A stretch of 53,355 nucleotides of DNA from Ureibacillus massiliensis 4400831 = CIP 108448 = CCUG 49529 (GTDB taxonomy: Bacteria; Bacillota; Bacilli; Bacillales_A; Planococcaceae). Under the pieces are notes generated by a model. That model worked only from the letters and a program-made list of their open reading frames with translations. It ran no database searches and was not told the DNA's origin. Where the stretch lies: positions 1 to 53,355 of the forward strand of contig NZ_JPVQ01000026.1 in assembly GCF_000772965.1 (NCBI RefSeq), in the 5' to 3' direction. Both the position numbers and the translations under genes were made by a program. Positions 26,879-37,679 of the stretch are shown piece by piece (within the stretch, counting starts at the first letter, position 1; each line of letters begins with the position of its first letter).

Positions 26879-27802
26879 ATGAGAATTCAACACAACATTT
26901 CTGCTTTAAACACTCACCGTAACCTAGGTTTCAACAACACTCAAGCTTCTAAAAACCTTGAGAAATTATCTTCTGGTTACAAAATCAACCGCGCTGGTGA
27001 CGATGCTGCTGGTTTAGCAATCTCTGAAAAAATGCGTGGACAAATCCGTGGTCTTGACATGGCATCTAAAAACGCTCAAGACTCAATCTCTTTAATTCAA
27101 ACTGCTGAGGGTGCACTTAACGAAACACATGCAATCCTACAACGTATGCGTGAATTAGCAGTACAATCTTCAAACGATACAAACGTATCTTCTGACCGTG
27201 CTGCACTTCAATTAGAAATCGATTCTTTAGCAAAAGAAATCACTCGTATTTCTACTGACACAGAATTCAACACTCAAAAATTATTAGATGGTACATTCGG
27301 TGGACAAGTTAAATCTGCTGGTGGTTTTGATATCAGTGGTGCTACTTCTGCTGGTGGTAAAGTATTCCACATCGGTGCTAACTCTGGTCAATCAATCAAC
27401 TTAAGCATTGGTAACATGAGTGCAACTGCACTTGGTGTTAATGCTTTAGCTAAGACAGCAGATGTAAGTGAATTAACAGATAGTACTTCTGTTGGTGGCG
27501 GTATCAACATCTCTACTCAATCTAAAGCAGATAACTCTATCTCAATTATCGATGCTGCAATTAACCGTGTATCTGAAACTCGTGCATCTCTTGGTGCGGT
27601 TCAAAACCGTTTAGAGCACACGATCAACAACTTAGGAACAACTTCTGAAAACTTAACAGCTGCTGAATCTCGTATCCGTGATACTGATATGGCTGCTGAA
27701 ATGATGAGCTTTACTAAGAACAATATCTTAATGCAAGCTGCTCAATCTATGTTAGCTCAAGCTAACCAACAACCACAAGGTGTTCTTCAATTATTAGGAT
27801 AA
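26879..27802 (+). CDS. hag: Flagellin
   Basis: This 307-residue flagellin has conserved D0/D1 ends ([37 protein letters not shown] and [18 protein letters not shown]) and a short variable centre (about residues 140-215) rich in Ser, Thr and Gly. Those Ser/Thr residues are the likely glycosylation sites for the Maf enzymes downstream. ATG at 26879 follows AAGGAGGAATTCC. Codon use is strikingly biased toward common codons, as expected for a very highly made protein. Confidence 0.97.
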   Translation: MRIQHNISALNTHRNLGFNNTQASKNLEKLSSGYKINRAGDDAAGLAISEKMRGQIRGLDMASKNAQDSISLIQTAEGALNETHAILQRMRELAVQSSNDTNVSSDRAALQLEIDSLAKEITRISTDTEFNTQKLLDGTFGGQVKSAGGFDISGATSAGGKVFHIGANSGQSINLSIGNMSATALGVNALAKTADVSELTDSTSVGGGINISTQSKADNSISIIDAAINRVSETRASLGAVQNRLEHTINNLGTTSENLTAAESRIRDTDMAAEMMSFTKNNILMQAAQSMLAQANQQPQGVLQLLG

Positions 27803-27816
27803 TAATTAGTTATCTT

Positions 27817-27852
27817 AAAAACCTTTAGTCAAATTTGACTAAAGGTTTTTTC
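27817..27852 (+). terminator. Rho-independent terminator after hag
   Basis: AAAACCTTTAGTCAAA and TTTGACTAAAGGTTTT form a perfect stem followed by T residues. Confidence 0.92.
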
Positions 27853-27856
27853 TGCT

Positions 27857-27882
27857 TAATAATCAATACTTGTAGCCGATAT
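27857..27882 (+). promoter_or_regulatory. Sigma-D promoter of the first maf gene
   Basis: TAAT at 27857-27860, a 14-base spacer, and GCCGATAT at 27875-27882 give a -10 like that of B. subtilis hag. It sits 21 bases before the maf start, so the glycosyltransferase is made with flagellin. Confidence 0.75.
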
Positions 27883-27902
27883 AGATTATGAGGTGTAAAA
27901 AA

Positions 27903-29609
27903 ATGAATGTTCATCAAGTAGAACGATTAACAGCAAAGTCTGGGGTTCCAACTTTAAAAATAAATGATTATTATATACATAGTAAATATGACCCGATTAG
28001 AGAAGCACAACAAATAGCTGAAAGACAATACACTCCTCACCATGCTCATATAATATTTGGTTATGGATGTGGGTATTTAGTTGATGCGCTATTATCATGT
28101 TTTAAACATAATGAGGAACTGCTTGTCGTTGATCCTCTTTTTAATGAAAGACATATTGATATAAATGAAAAACATATTGGTTTAAAAATATATGAAAGTA
28201 CTATATTGAACAACTTTGAATTTTACTTAGGTGCGGTAGCAAAAGAAGTTCGAACGGCATATAAAACGATCTGTTTACCCAATTATGAAAAGTTATTTCC
28301 GGAAGATTATAAACTGTTACTTTCGAAAATAAAGGATGTCCAATATCGTGTATTAGTGAATGATTATACGTTGATCCGCTATGCTAGAGACTGGCATATG
28401 AACTTCATGGGGAACTTAATCAATTTAAAGAAAGATGCAAATATTAAAACTTTAAGACAAGTGTATGATTGCCCAGTTGTGATTGCATCTGGTGGTCCAT
28501 CTTTAAATAAACAACTAGACCTATTAAAATCAGTGAGAGACAATATTATCCTGATCGCAGCAGGATCGACGATTAACTCCTTAATTGCAGAAGGAATTGA
28601 ACCGGACTATGTTGTCTCTATCGATGGAGGTATTCCAAATTACAAACATTTTCAAAATTTAAAACTGGAAAATGCACAATTGATATATACGATGCAAAGT
28701 CATCCAGGTGTAAGAGATGCATTCTTAAATGATTGTTTCGTTACAGGTATAAATGGATTTGATGCAGTGACGGAGTATATGGAAAAACAGTTAGGTATTG
28801 ATTTGCCTGTATTTATTAGCGGAGGAACTGTTGCTCATTTAGCTTTCAATATGGCGCTTTATATCTCTTCAGGTCCTGTTGCACTAATTGGTCAAGATTT
28901 AGCTTATACAGATAATCTAACCCATGCTGCACATAATATTAATGCTCGTCCAATCGACGACAAATTTATTAAAGAAAAAGAAGCCTTTCAGACTGAAGGT
29001 TATTATGGTGAATTAGTTTGGACTACTAAACCGTTTTATTCTATGAAACTGGAGTTTGAAGAGTTGGTGAAGCTCGGAAATCCAGATGTACCATTCTTTA
29101 ATTGTACTGAAGGCGGAATTAAGTTAGAAGGTTTTGATCAGATAACTTTTAAAGACTTTGTACAACAATTTGTTACAGAAGAAAAGGTAAACATTTATAA
29201 AGTGGATCGTAGTGAAAAACTTGATTTTGACTTAATAGACGCGATAAAACAGGATATAAAAAATTACAGAAAATTAATTGGGTTATATACAGATGGTTTA
29301 AAAACACTAAACTCAAACAAATTTAATACTAAATTTGAACAATCTATTTTGAATAAATTAGACAAAATCGATAATAAAATTGCTAAAGTGTTAAGTTTTG
29401 TACCGCTTGATTCAATGATGGCTCCTATAAAAATGCAAGTAATGAGAGGCTTTTTAGAAAAGGAAAATGAAACAGTAGAAGAAGCCTATAAAAGAGCCTA
29501 TGCGCAAACAGAAACTCTTTATAAAAAGCTGTTAAATATTACGAAATTTGCTAAAGAGTATGCAGAAAAGGTTTTAAATGATTTCAAGGAAAAAGAGGGA
29601 GAAGCATGA
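27903..29609 (+). CDS. maf: Maf-type motility-associated glycosyltransferase (DUF115), long form
   Basis: Maf proteins add pseudaminic or legionaminic acid to flagellin Ser/Thr residues in the cytoplasm. This 568-residue copy has an N-terminal Rossmann-like part (IIFGYGCGYLVDALL), the DUF115/MAF core with VIASGGPSLNKQLD (about 194-207), AAGSTINSLIAEGIEPDYVV and IGQDLAYTDNLTHAA, then a helical C-terminal tail of about 150 residues. The start is ATG at 27903; an in-frame ATG at 27888 overlaps the GAGGTG ribosome site. It overlaps the next gene by four bases. The CMP-sugar donor would come from the pse genes downstream. Confidence 0.92.
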   Translation: MNVHQVERLTAKSGVPTLKINDYYIHSKYDPIREAQQIAERQYTPHHAHIIFGYGCGYLVDALLSCFKHNEELLVVDPLFNERHIDINEKHIGLKIYESTILNNFEFYLGAVAKEVRTAYKTICLPNYEKLFPEDYKLLLSKIKDVQYRVLVNDYTLIRYARDWHMNFMGNLINLKKDANIKTLRQVYDCPVVIASGGPSLNKQLDLLKSVRDNIILIAAGSTINSLIAEGIEPDYVVSIDGGIPNYKHFQNLKLENAQLIYTMQSHPGVRDAFLNDCFVTGINGFDAVTEYMEKQLGIDLPVFISGGTVAHLAFNMALYISSGPVALIGQDLAYTDNLTHAAHNINARPIDDKFIKEKEAFQTEGYYGELVWTTKPFYSMKLEFEELVKLGNPDVPFFNCTEGGIKLEGFDQITFKDFVQQFVTEEKVNIYKVDRSEKLDFDLIDAIKQDIKNYRKLIGLYTDGLKTLNSNKFNTKFEQSILNKLDKIDNKIAKVLSFVPLDSMMAPIKMQVMRGFLEKENETVEEAYKRAYAQTETLYKKLLNITKFAKEYAEKVLNDFKEKEGEA

Positions 29610-29953
29610 TAAAAGAAGTTATAGAGGTAATTGATAGCTATAATCATTATTTAACAAGGGTCCCTAATGGGAGTATTCAAATTGCAAACAGCCTAAGAAA
29701 AGATCAAATACAAGAAGCATTACAAATGATATTAGATTTTTCTGATGGAATGGGATGGCTTGCTCAAGCAACAGAGCTTCTTCAAAAAAATGAAGTTGAC
29801 ATCACTTTAGATATTACAAAAATCCATGAATTTTTAAATGAAATCAATAGCGGTTTAGAAATTCAAGATTATGTACTAGTAGCGGATATGTTTGAATATG
29901 AAATTGCACCATTTTTTGAAGAAATACTGCCAATAGAAGGTACTAACAATTAA
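29606..29953 (+). CDS. Uncharacterised helical protein between two maf genes
   Basis: I do not recognise this 115-residue protein. It is acidic and predicted almost fully helical, with no membrane segment or signal (IKEVIEVIDSYNHYLTRVP, DQIQEALQMILDFSDGMGWL and a C-terminal DYVLVADMFEYEIAPFFEEI). It overlaps the stop of the first maf gene (ATGA) and the start of the second (TAATG), so all three are made together, and a partner or chaperone role for Maf is a reasonable guess. AGGGAGAAGC precedes its ATG. Confidence 0.8.
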   Translation: MIKEVIEVIDSYNHYLTRVPNGSIQIANSLRKDQIQEALQMILDFSDGMGWLAQATELLQKNEVDITLDITKIHEFLNEINSGLEIQDYVLVADMFEYEIAPFFEEILPIEGTNN

Positions 29954-31149
29954 TGATTTGGGAGATAAATCAAGCAAAAAATGGGGAAAGTACTTTATTG
30001 TTAAATGGCATATCTATTTACAGTAAATATCGACCATTTGAAGATGCCAGACAATGGGTTAATAATGAATTGGATTACTCATTTTCTAATTACCTTTTAA
30101 TAGGCTTGGGGTTGGGCTATCATTTAGAAGCATTGTCAGATTTAGAAAAAGAAAAACCCATCTATGTTTACTATTTCGAACAACAGGAATGTGATCTCTT
30201 TTACAAGTTGAATCATTCTAAACAGTGGTGGAAAAAATCAAATATCCATATTATACATGATATGAAGGATTTACCGATTTCTGTTGACACTCAAATTATG
30301 ATACCTAATGTTTGGTTAAAGGCCATAGGTTATGAACATCCATTAAATAGTTATCTTGAAGATATTAAAATTAACCAAGTGACATATAAAATGTCTGCCA
30401 AAATTATGGAGATGAATTTTAATAATAATACTTTACTTAAGGATTTTGACCCATATCCTTCTTTTAAATGCAATCAAGCTGCATTAATTGCATCAGGACC
30501 GTCCTTGAATGAAACAATACAGTGGTTAAAAGATGTTGAAGGTGAAATAGAGTTATTTGTTGTTGGATCGGCATTAAAAGCAGTTCTTGCAAATCAATTA
30601 AAACCGAGTGGAGTTATCATTTCAGATCCCAAAGCTGAAATTAAAAAACAACTTAGTGGTACGAACTATAAAGGTCCCTTATTCTATTTAAGTACTTCAA
30701 ATCATGAGGCAGTTCAATTACACGAAGGAAAACGACATATATTATTTCAAAATGGATATCCAGATGCTGAAAAATTAGCAATGGAAATCAATTTTCCTTG
30801 TATAGATACAGGAGGATCTGTCTCTACAACTACGTTTAGTTTGCTTGAACTACTTGGGTTTAAAGAAATATATTTGTTTGGTATGGACTTAGGATTTAGA
30901 GGTAATCTGACACATGCAAAGCTGTCCACATCAGGTAGAACTATCAATGGAAAACATAATTTGCGAGAAGTTATTTCAAATAGCGGAAATTCCATTTTTA
31001 CGACACCGAACTTAAATACCTATTTGCGTTGGATGAATAGGGAAATGGAACTTAGAAAGTTAAGAGTATATAACACAGCATGGGATGGCGCAAAGATTAA
31101 TAATGTTCAATACATAAATCGTCAACAGTTCCAAAATTTAATTCACTCA

Positions 31150-31161
<12 letters not shown>
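29953..31161 (+). CDS. Maf-type motility-associated glycosyltransferase (DUF115), short form
   Basis: This 402-residue protein is a second, shorter Maf. It keeps the N-terminal LLIGLGLGYHLEAL, the core ALIASGPSLNETIQWL and the C-terminal FGMDLGFRGNLTHAKLS, but lacks the long helical tail of the first copy. It may act on a different residue or on a different sugar, or partner with the first. Its final codons lie inside the terminator stem at 31150. Confidence 0.88.
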
Positions 31162-32233
<1,072 letters not shown>

Positions 32234-32234
<1 letters not shown>

Positions 32235-33235
32235 TGATTGCTGTAATCGGTGGGGCCGGATATATTGGATCGCATACGGTAAAATACTTAATAGAACAAG
32301 AGGAGCAAGTAGTTGTCTTTGATAAATTAAGTACTGGACACCGAGAATTTGTCCCATTAAATATTCCGTTTATTGAAGGGGATTTGGGTAATCAAGATAA
32401 TTTAGATAATCTTTTTAAATCTTATCCAGAAATTCATACTGTTATTCATTTTGCAGCATTCGCTAATGTAGGAGAATCGGTTAATCATCCAGCAAAGTAT
32501 TATCAAAATAACGTAGTCAATACAATTCGATTGCTAGATACGATGATCAAATATAAGGTCAAAAATATTGTCTTTTCATCAACTTGTGCTACTTATGGTG
32601 AACCACTATTTTTGCCTTTAACAGAGGATCATCCACAGAATCCGATTAACCCATATGGAAAAACCAAGCTAATGATTGAACAAACAATGGAAGACTATTC
32701 CGTTGCGTATGGGTTAAAATATGCGGCACTTCGTTATTTTAATGCAGCAGGTGCTTCTGAGGATGCAACAATAGGAGAATGGCATGAACCGGAGACACAT
32801 TTAATTCCACTTGTTTTAGATGTAGCAATTGGAAGACGTGAATATATCTCAGTATATGGTTCAGATTTCGATACTCCAGATGGAACATGTATCCGTGATT
32901 ATATTCATGTAATTGATTTAGCAGATGCCCATTACAAAGCAATGAATTATTTAATAGAAGTAAATCAAAATTTAAAGCTTAATCTAGGTAATGGGGAAGG
33001 ATTCACTGTTCTTGAAATTATTCATGAAGTTGAAAAAGTAACTGGAAAAAGTATTGAGAAAAAAATAGTAGATCGACGAGCTGGAGATCCAGCTAGATTG
33101 ATTGGTTCTTCTCGAAAAGCAGAAGAATTGATAGGTTGGACACCACAATATAAACTTGAGCAAATTATTGAAACTGCTTGGGGATGGCATAAAGAGCAAT
33201 TTGGTAAGATTATTAATGTGCCACTTTCCCAATAA
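32234..33235 (+). CDS. galE: UDP-glucose 4-epimerase
   Basis: This 333-residue SDR enzyme interconverts UDP-glucose and UDP-galactose. It has VIGGAGYIGSHTVKYL at the NAD-binding loop, SSTCATYGEP and NPYGKTKLMIE for the catalytic Ser and Tyr-Lys, and RYFNAAGASEDATIGEWHEP for sugar binding. In this island it would feed the UDP-galactopyranose mutase at 39067 with UDP-galactose. It may also accept UDP-GlcNAc; the sequence alone does not settle this. Confidence 0.9.
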
Positions 33236-33562
33236 CCTTTCATAAATGACAATTGGGTAAAGAAATTTAAGTAAAATATGATTTTACCACAGCCTTTGGT
33301 AGCGGAAGAACGAGATAAAACTATAGAGCTTGGTACAAGTTATAAATCTCTATCTATAAGAGGGAATTAGTAAACTTACCTGATACTTGAAGAGTATTTG
33401 ACGTTATTTTAACATCTCCTCTCTATACAACGATTACTCTAGTAAATAACAAGTTAAATTTATTACATCCATCGTTTCTTTGTGGGGATATTTGACGAAA
33501 AAAGGAAATGTATGAAAGTTTAAGATAACTGAATATAATTAAATAATAAAGGTGGAGTTCAA
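33236..33562. other. AT-rich gap with a possible gene remnant
   Basis: The gap begins where tight operon packing ends. A 30-codon frame at 33278-33370 (starting MILPQPLVAEERDKTIELG) reads protein-like but has no ribosome site, so it may be a leftover of a lost gene. Nothing else is recognised. Confidence 0.35.
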
Positions 33563-34933
33563 TTGAAAAAAAAATTAATTATACATATAGGTACCCCTAA
33601 AACAGGAACAACATCCATCCAGAATACTTTATATGCTTCAAGATTAAGCTTCATGGATTATGGATTGTACTATCCCAAATTTCTACCGCATGATCATATA
33701 TATGGTTTCACTTCACTCTTTAAAGATGACCCGGAAAATCTAATTTTTTTCAGACAAAAAGATTTAAAAAGTGACCAAATGAATGAAAAACAGACCTTAT
33801 ATAAAAATAATTGGATTAAGGAATTTGAAACTTTTCAGGGACATTGTTTTATTATTTCAGCTGAAAAGTTATCTGAATTAACAATTGATGAAGTTAGGAA
33901 AGTAAAAAATTTTGTTGAACAATATTTTGAAGAAATAGAAATTATTGTTTATGTTCGGCCGTTTAATGCTTTAATTCCAAGTGCTATTCAAGAATCTATA
34001 AAAGGTGGATTTGTTTCGTCTAGTTTTGAAGATCTTTTTAGATTATGTATGAATGATAAAAATCATTGGATATTTTATAGCAATAGTATAAAGAGTTGGA
34101 TTAATATTTTCGGAAGGGAAAGTGTTACAGTCCGCCCGTTTAACAAAAAGGCTTTTAAGAATAATGACTTAATAGACGACTTCTTAGAAACAATTGGTTA
34201 TGGAGAAGTAGATACTAGAAAAATTAAGAAATTCACAGGTAATGAGTCTATAGGGAAATATTCGGTAACATTATTATCAAAGCTGAATCAACGGTTTCCA
34301 ATGCTGAAGAATGGTGAATTAAATAAAGAACGAGGATTAGTAAATTCTTGGGTTCCAACTTATATTTTTTCTAGTGTTCATGATGAGAAATTTACTTTAG
34401 ACATAAAATATACGATATCAGACGCCGAGCTATTAAATAAAGAAATAGACTATATTAATGAATACTTACCTCAAAATCACCGTTTTGATTATGTAAAATC
34501 AAGTAATGAACTAACAGTTTTTCCAAAGATAGAGGAAATTCCAATTAATTTTTATGTTGACTTACTAAATGAGTACCATAAAGAGATTGAAAAATATTTA
34601 AAAGTAGATGAATTTTATCAAGATTTATTCGATTTAATTGGATTTAATAAAAGTATTTTTATATGGGGAGCTGGTAGTGCGGGTATAAAAGTGTTGAATT
34701 TGTTAAGTAAATTAAATTTAACCGTTAGTGGATTTATCGACTCAGACTCGAGAAAAATCGGTAATTTTTTTCATGATTTTCGTGTATTTGCACCGAATGA
34801 AGTGTTTTTAAAATTTAAAAAAGAAGAAGTTTTTTTCATTGTAGGATCCTCATATTACAACGAGATAACAAAAGAACTTGTGGATAACGGTTTTAAAGAA
34901 AAAGAAAATTATATAGTTAAGCATATCTATTAG
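33563..34933 (+). CDS. Sulfotransferase-like protein with C-terminal Rossmann-like domain
   Basis: This 456-residue protein begins with the PAPS-binding loop HIGTPKTGTTSIQNTLY and has a second conserved stretch, IVYVRPFNALIPSAIQES, that fits the 3'-phosphate site. It should transfer sulfate to a glycan. From about residue 365 it carries another module, SIFIWGAGSAGIKVLNLL...VSGFIDSDSRKIG, a nucleotide-binding Rossmann-like tail that is also found on the glycosyltransferase at 36690. Start is TTG at 33563 after AAGGTGGAG. Very AT-rich, and separated from its neighbours by gaps of over 300 bases, unlike the rest of the island. Confidence 0.8.
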   Translation: MKKKLIIHIGTPKTGTTSIQNTLYASRLSFMDYGLYYPKFLPHDHIYGFTSLFKDDPENLIFFRQKDLKSDQMNEKQTLYKNNWIKEFETFQGHCFIISAEKLSELTIDEVRKVKNFVEQYFEEIEIIVYVRPFNALIPSAIQESIKGGFVSSSFEDLFRLCMNDKNHWIFYSNSIKSWINIFGRESVTVRPFNKKAFKNNDLIDDFLETIGYGEVDTRKIKKFTGNESIGKYSVTLLSKLNQRFPMLKNGELNKERGLVNSWVPTYIFSSVHDEKFTLDIKYTISDAELLNKEIDYINEYLPQNHRFDYVKSSNELTVFPKIEEIPINFYVDLLNEYHKEIEKYLKVDEFYQDLFDLIGFNKSIFIWGAGSAGIKVLNLLSKLNLTVSGFIDSDSRKIGNFFHDFRVFAPNEVFLKFKKEEVFFIVGSSYYNEITKELVDNGFKEKENYIVKHIY

Positions 34934-35312
34934 TATTAGTATTTCAATAGTATATCTGATTTTTTGAATTACTAGTCACTAAATTTTATGAAAGTTCAAG
35001 CCTATGAGAACATTGAAAATCTAATAAAGTTTCATATGGGAAACGTGCCTCTAATAGGTCATTGTTAGCCTTTTATTGACAGTTTGATAGAATCTATATA
35101 TTAGACGCTATGGATATTACTTTAAATCAACAAGACTCACACTTAGATTCTACTCTAATATGAATCGAACAGAATGTTTATTTATTAATACTATAGTTAG
35201 TATATGTCAAACTTTTAAAAAGCAATAGTGAAAATATTTTGGGAATAATAACATTCTAATATAACAAAGCAATCAAAATTTTGTAAATAAACGTTTAAGC
35301 AGGAGTGTTGAT
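34934..35312. other. AT-rich gap before the family 4 glycosyltransferase
   Basis: No gene is supported. A 26-codon frame at 34988-35068 (MKVQAYENIENLIKFHMG...) has no ribosome site. TTGACA at 35076-35081 and TATATT at 35097-35102 with a 15-base spacer could be a weak sigma-A promoter for the gene at 35313. Confidence 0.35.
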
Positions 35313-36476
35313 ATGAATATTTTAATTGTTACTGAAAAATTTAAAATTGGTGGTCTTGAACGTAGTATTCTCAAACAGATTAAATATTTGGAGGATAATG
35401 GTCATAATGTATATTTAGCTATTAGGGAATATGATAATCATAATTTAATTGAAAATAGAAAAAATATATTATACCTACCGGAAAAAATGTTTGCTAGTGC
35501 AGAAGTATTAATTAAATTTGTTGAAAAAAATAATATTAATATAATTCATGCACACCCATTTAATACTATATTATGTAGTATTTTCGCTAGTCAAGTTACC
35601 CAAATTCCAATGGTATATACTGTGCATGGACTAAGCTCTTTAAATTATACTCATAGACTAGAAGATGATATTCTTATTAGATATTTTATCGGTGAAGTTC
35701 AGCCGAATATTTTTAGTGTTTCCCAATATTATACCAAGTTTCTAAAAGAAGGATATTTTAATGAAAAAACCACGTATCTTCCTAATTCTATAGATATGGA
35801 TTCAATTTCTTTAGAGGGAAGAATTGAGGTAAGTAAAGGCATAGGAGTATTTGTTGGAAGATTTTCAGATGATAATGTAAAAGCTTTGAAAAAATTTTAT
35901 GAGAATAAAAGTAAATATAATTTGTCCAAAGTAGATATCTATGGCCATGGAAATGAATTAGAAAAGTTAATTGAACTAGTGAAACTTTCAAAAGGTTTTT
36001 TTGAGTACAAAGGTATTTCTGATAATCCGCTAAAAACAATTGAGAAATATGAGGTTGTTTTGGGTATAGGACAGCAGGTGATGGAAGGAATATCATTGAA
36101 GAAAAAAGTGATATTAATAGGTTACGGTAAATTATCAGGGTACTTAAATTACGAAATTTATAATCAAATAAAAGTAAATAATTTTGTAAATCGATTTATT
36201 TCAAATAAGGAAAATTTAGAGTTTAATGAAGATGATATTGAATTTATTTTTGAGGATTTTAGTAAAAATTACAACTCAACTAGTGTAAATAAAATATATC
36301 TAAATACTTTGATAGATGCGGAATTTGTAAATAATGATTATATAGTTGAGATTTTCCATATGAGAAATTCTGATAGTCTTTTAAATCTATGTAAAGAAAA
36401 AATCTTACCTAATACACTTAATCCATACATATTAAATAGTTTAAAGTGGGGAAATAATATTAATACTGGAAATTAA
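35313..36476 (+). CDS. Glycosyltransferase family 4-like protein
   Basis: This 387-residue protein has a GT-B type N-terminal half: MNILIVTEKFKIGGLERSIL, NIIHAHPFNTILCS and MVYTVHGLSSLNYT. GVFVGRFSDDNVKAL starts the second Rossmann domain. The usual C-terminal donor motif E-x7-E is replaced by LGIGQQVMEGISLKKKVILIG, so the active site may be unusual. It would add a sugar to the glycan; the donor is not known. Very low in GC. AGGAGTGTTGAT precedes the ATG. Confidence 0.8.
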   Translation: MNILIVTEKFKIGGLERSILKQIKYLEDNGHNVYLAIREYDNHNLIENRKNILYLPEKMFASAEVLIKFVEKNNINIIHAHPFNTILCSIFASQVTQIPMVYTVHGLSSLNYTHRLEDDILIRYFIGEVQPNIFSVSQYYTKFLKEGYFNEKTTYLPNSIDMDSISLEGRIEVSKGIGVFVGRFSDDNVKALKKFYENKSKYNLSKVDIYGHGNELEKLIELVKLSKGFFEYKGISDNPLKTIEKYEVVLGIGQQVMEGISLKKKVILIGYGKLSGYLNYEIYNQIKVNNFVNRFISNKENLEFNEDDIEFIFEDFSKNYNSTSVNKIYLNTLIDAEFVNNDYIVEIFHMRNSDSLLNLCKEKILPNTLNPYILNSLKWGNNINTGN

Positions 36477-36689
36477 TATTTTTTTAAATTCACAAACTAA
36501 TTATAGGATAGAAGTGTTGTTCTGTGTATTTGATATTACATCAAATCTAATGGGAAAATGAGTGATTAGGTTTACTTTTATGTCCTTTATAAATATTTAG
36601 AAAATTCAATAGAATTCCAATAAGTATTAAGGGTACCTTGGTAATAGTGAATTTTATTTGAATGATAATTTTGAGGTGTTCTAAAAGAT
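36477..36689. other. Short AT-rich gap
   Basis: About 210 bases without a supported gene. No promoter or terminator is clear. Confidence 0.3.
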
Positions 36690-37664
36690 ATGACAACTGT
36701 ATCAATAGTTTTACCAACATACAATAGAGCGGGAAAGCTAAAAAAAGCTGTGGAAACTTGTTTGAATCAAACTTACAAAGACATCGAATTAATAATTGTT
36801 GATGATGGATCAACTGATGAAACTAAAAAGGTAATAGAAAACTTTAATGATTCTAGGATTAAATATTTTTATAAACATAATGAAGGTTTACCTATAGCAC
36901 TGAATTTTGGTTTTGAGAAATCTAAAGGTAAGTATTTAACATGGACAAGTGATGATAATGAATATTTAGAAAATGCAATTGAAGTTATGGTAAATGAACT
37001 AGATAAACATAAAGAACCAATATTTGTATACTCGAATATATACCTTAAAAATGAGAATACAGGGAAGATAAATCTGTTAAATCTAGGTGGAACAAATCGA
37101 ATGTACATGACAAATTATGTTTATGCGTGTTTTATGTACCATAGAGATATATACCTTGAATTAGGAGGGTACTCATTAGATAAAAGGTTAGTAGAGGATT
37201 TTGACTATTGGATCAAAATATATGAAAAATATAAAATGATACATATTCCTCAAGCTCTATATATCTATCTTCAACATGATGACTCATTGACGAATACAAA
37301 AAAAGTAGAAATAAATAAGGTTTTAGATAAAGTTTATGAGGAACATCACTGTTTCGATAAAATCTATAACGACATAAATAAATATAGTGGTAGTAGAGAT
37401 ATTTATATTTGGGGAACCGGTACTTTAGGTTCTAGAGTTTACAATGAACTTGCATTAAAGAGAAAACTAAAGATTAAAGGTATGATTGATAATAACATAA
37501 AAAGGTCAAACCAAAAGTTTGAAAACAATATAAATATATTTCATTCAAGTGAAATTTCAAATTTTAATACCAAACCATATATAATTATAGCTTCAACTTT
37601 TAGAGCGGAAATTGAAATGGATTTACACTATATGGGATTTAAAGTTGATGTTGATTATTATTAA
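36690..37664 (+). CDS. Family 2 glycosyltransferase with C-terminal Rossmann-like domain
   Basis: The first 230 residues are a GT-A family 2 transferase: VSIVLPTYNRAGKLKKAVET, LIIVDDGSTDETKKV, TWTSDDNEYLENAI with the metal-binding acidic motif and VEDFDYWIKIYEKYK with the catalytic acid. From about residue 240 it changes to IYIWGTGTLGSRVYNELA...IKGMIDNNIKR, the same kind of tail as the sulfotransferase at 33563. At 324 residues it is a fusion of the two. It comes 16 bases before the next glycosyltransferase. Confidence 0.85.
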   Translation: MTTVSIVLPTYNRAGKLKKAVETCLNQTYKDIELIIVDDGSTDETKKVIENFNDSRIKYFYKHNEGLPIALNFGFEKSKGKYLTWTSDDNEYLENAIEVMVNELDKHKEPIFVYSNIYLKNENTGKINLLNLGGTNRMYMTNYVYACFMYHRDIYLELGGYSLDKRLVEDFDYWIKIYEKYKMIHIPQALYIYLQHDDSLTNTKKVEINKVLDKVYEEHHCFDKIYNDINKYSGSRDIYIWGTGTLGSRVYNELALKRKLKIKGMIDNNIKRSNQKFENNINIFHSSEISNFNTKPYIIIASTFRAEIEMDLHYMGFKVDVDYY

Positions 37665-37679
37665 GAATGAGGAGTTATA

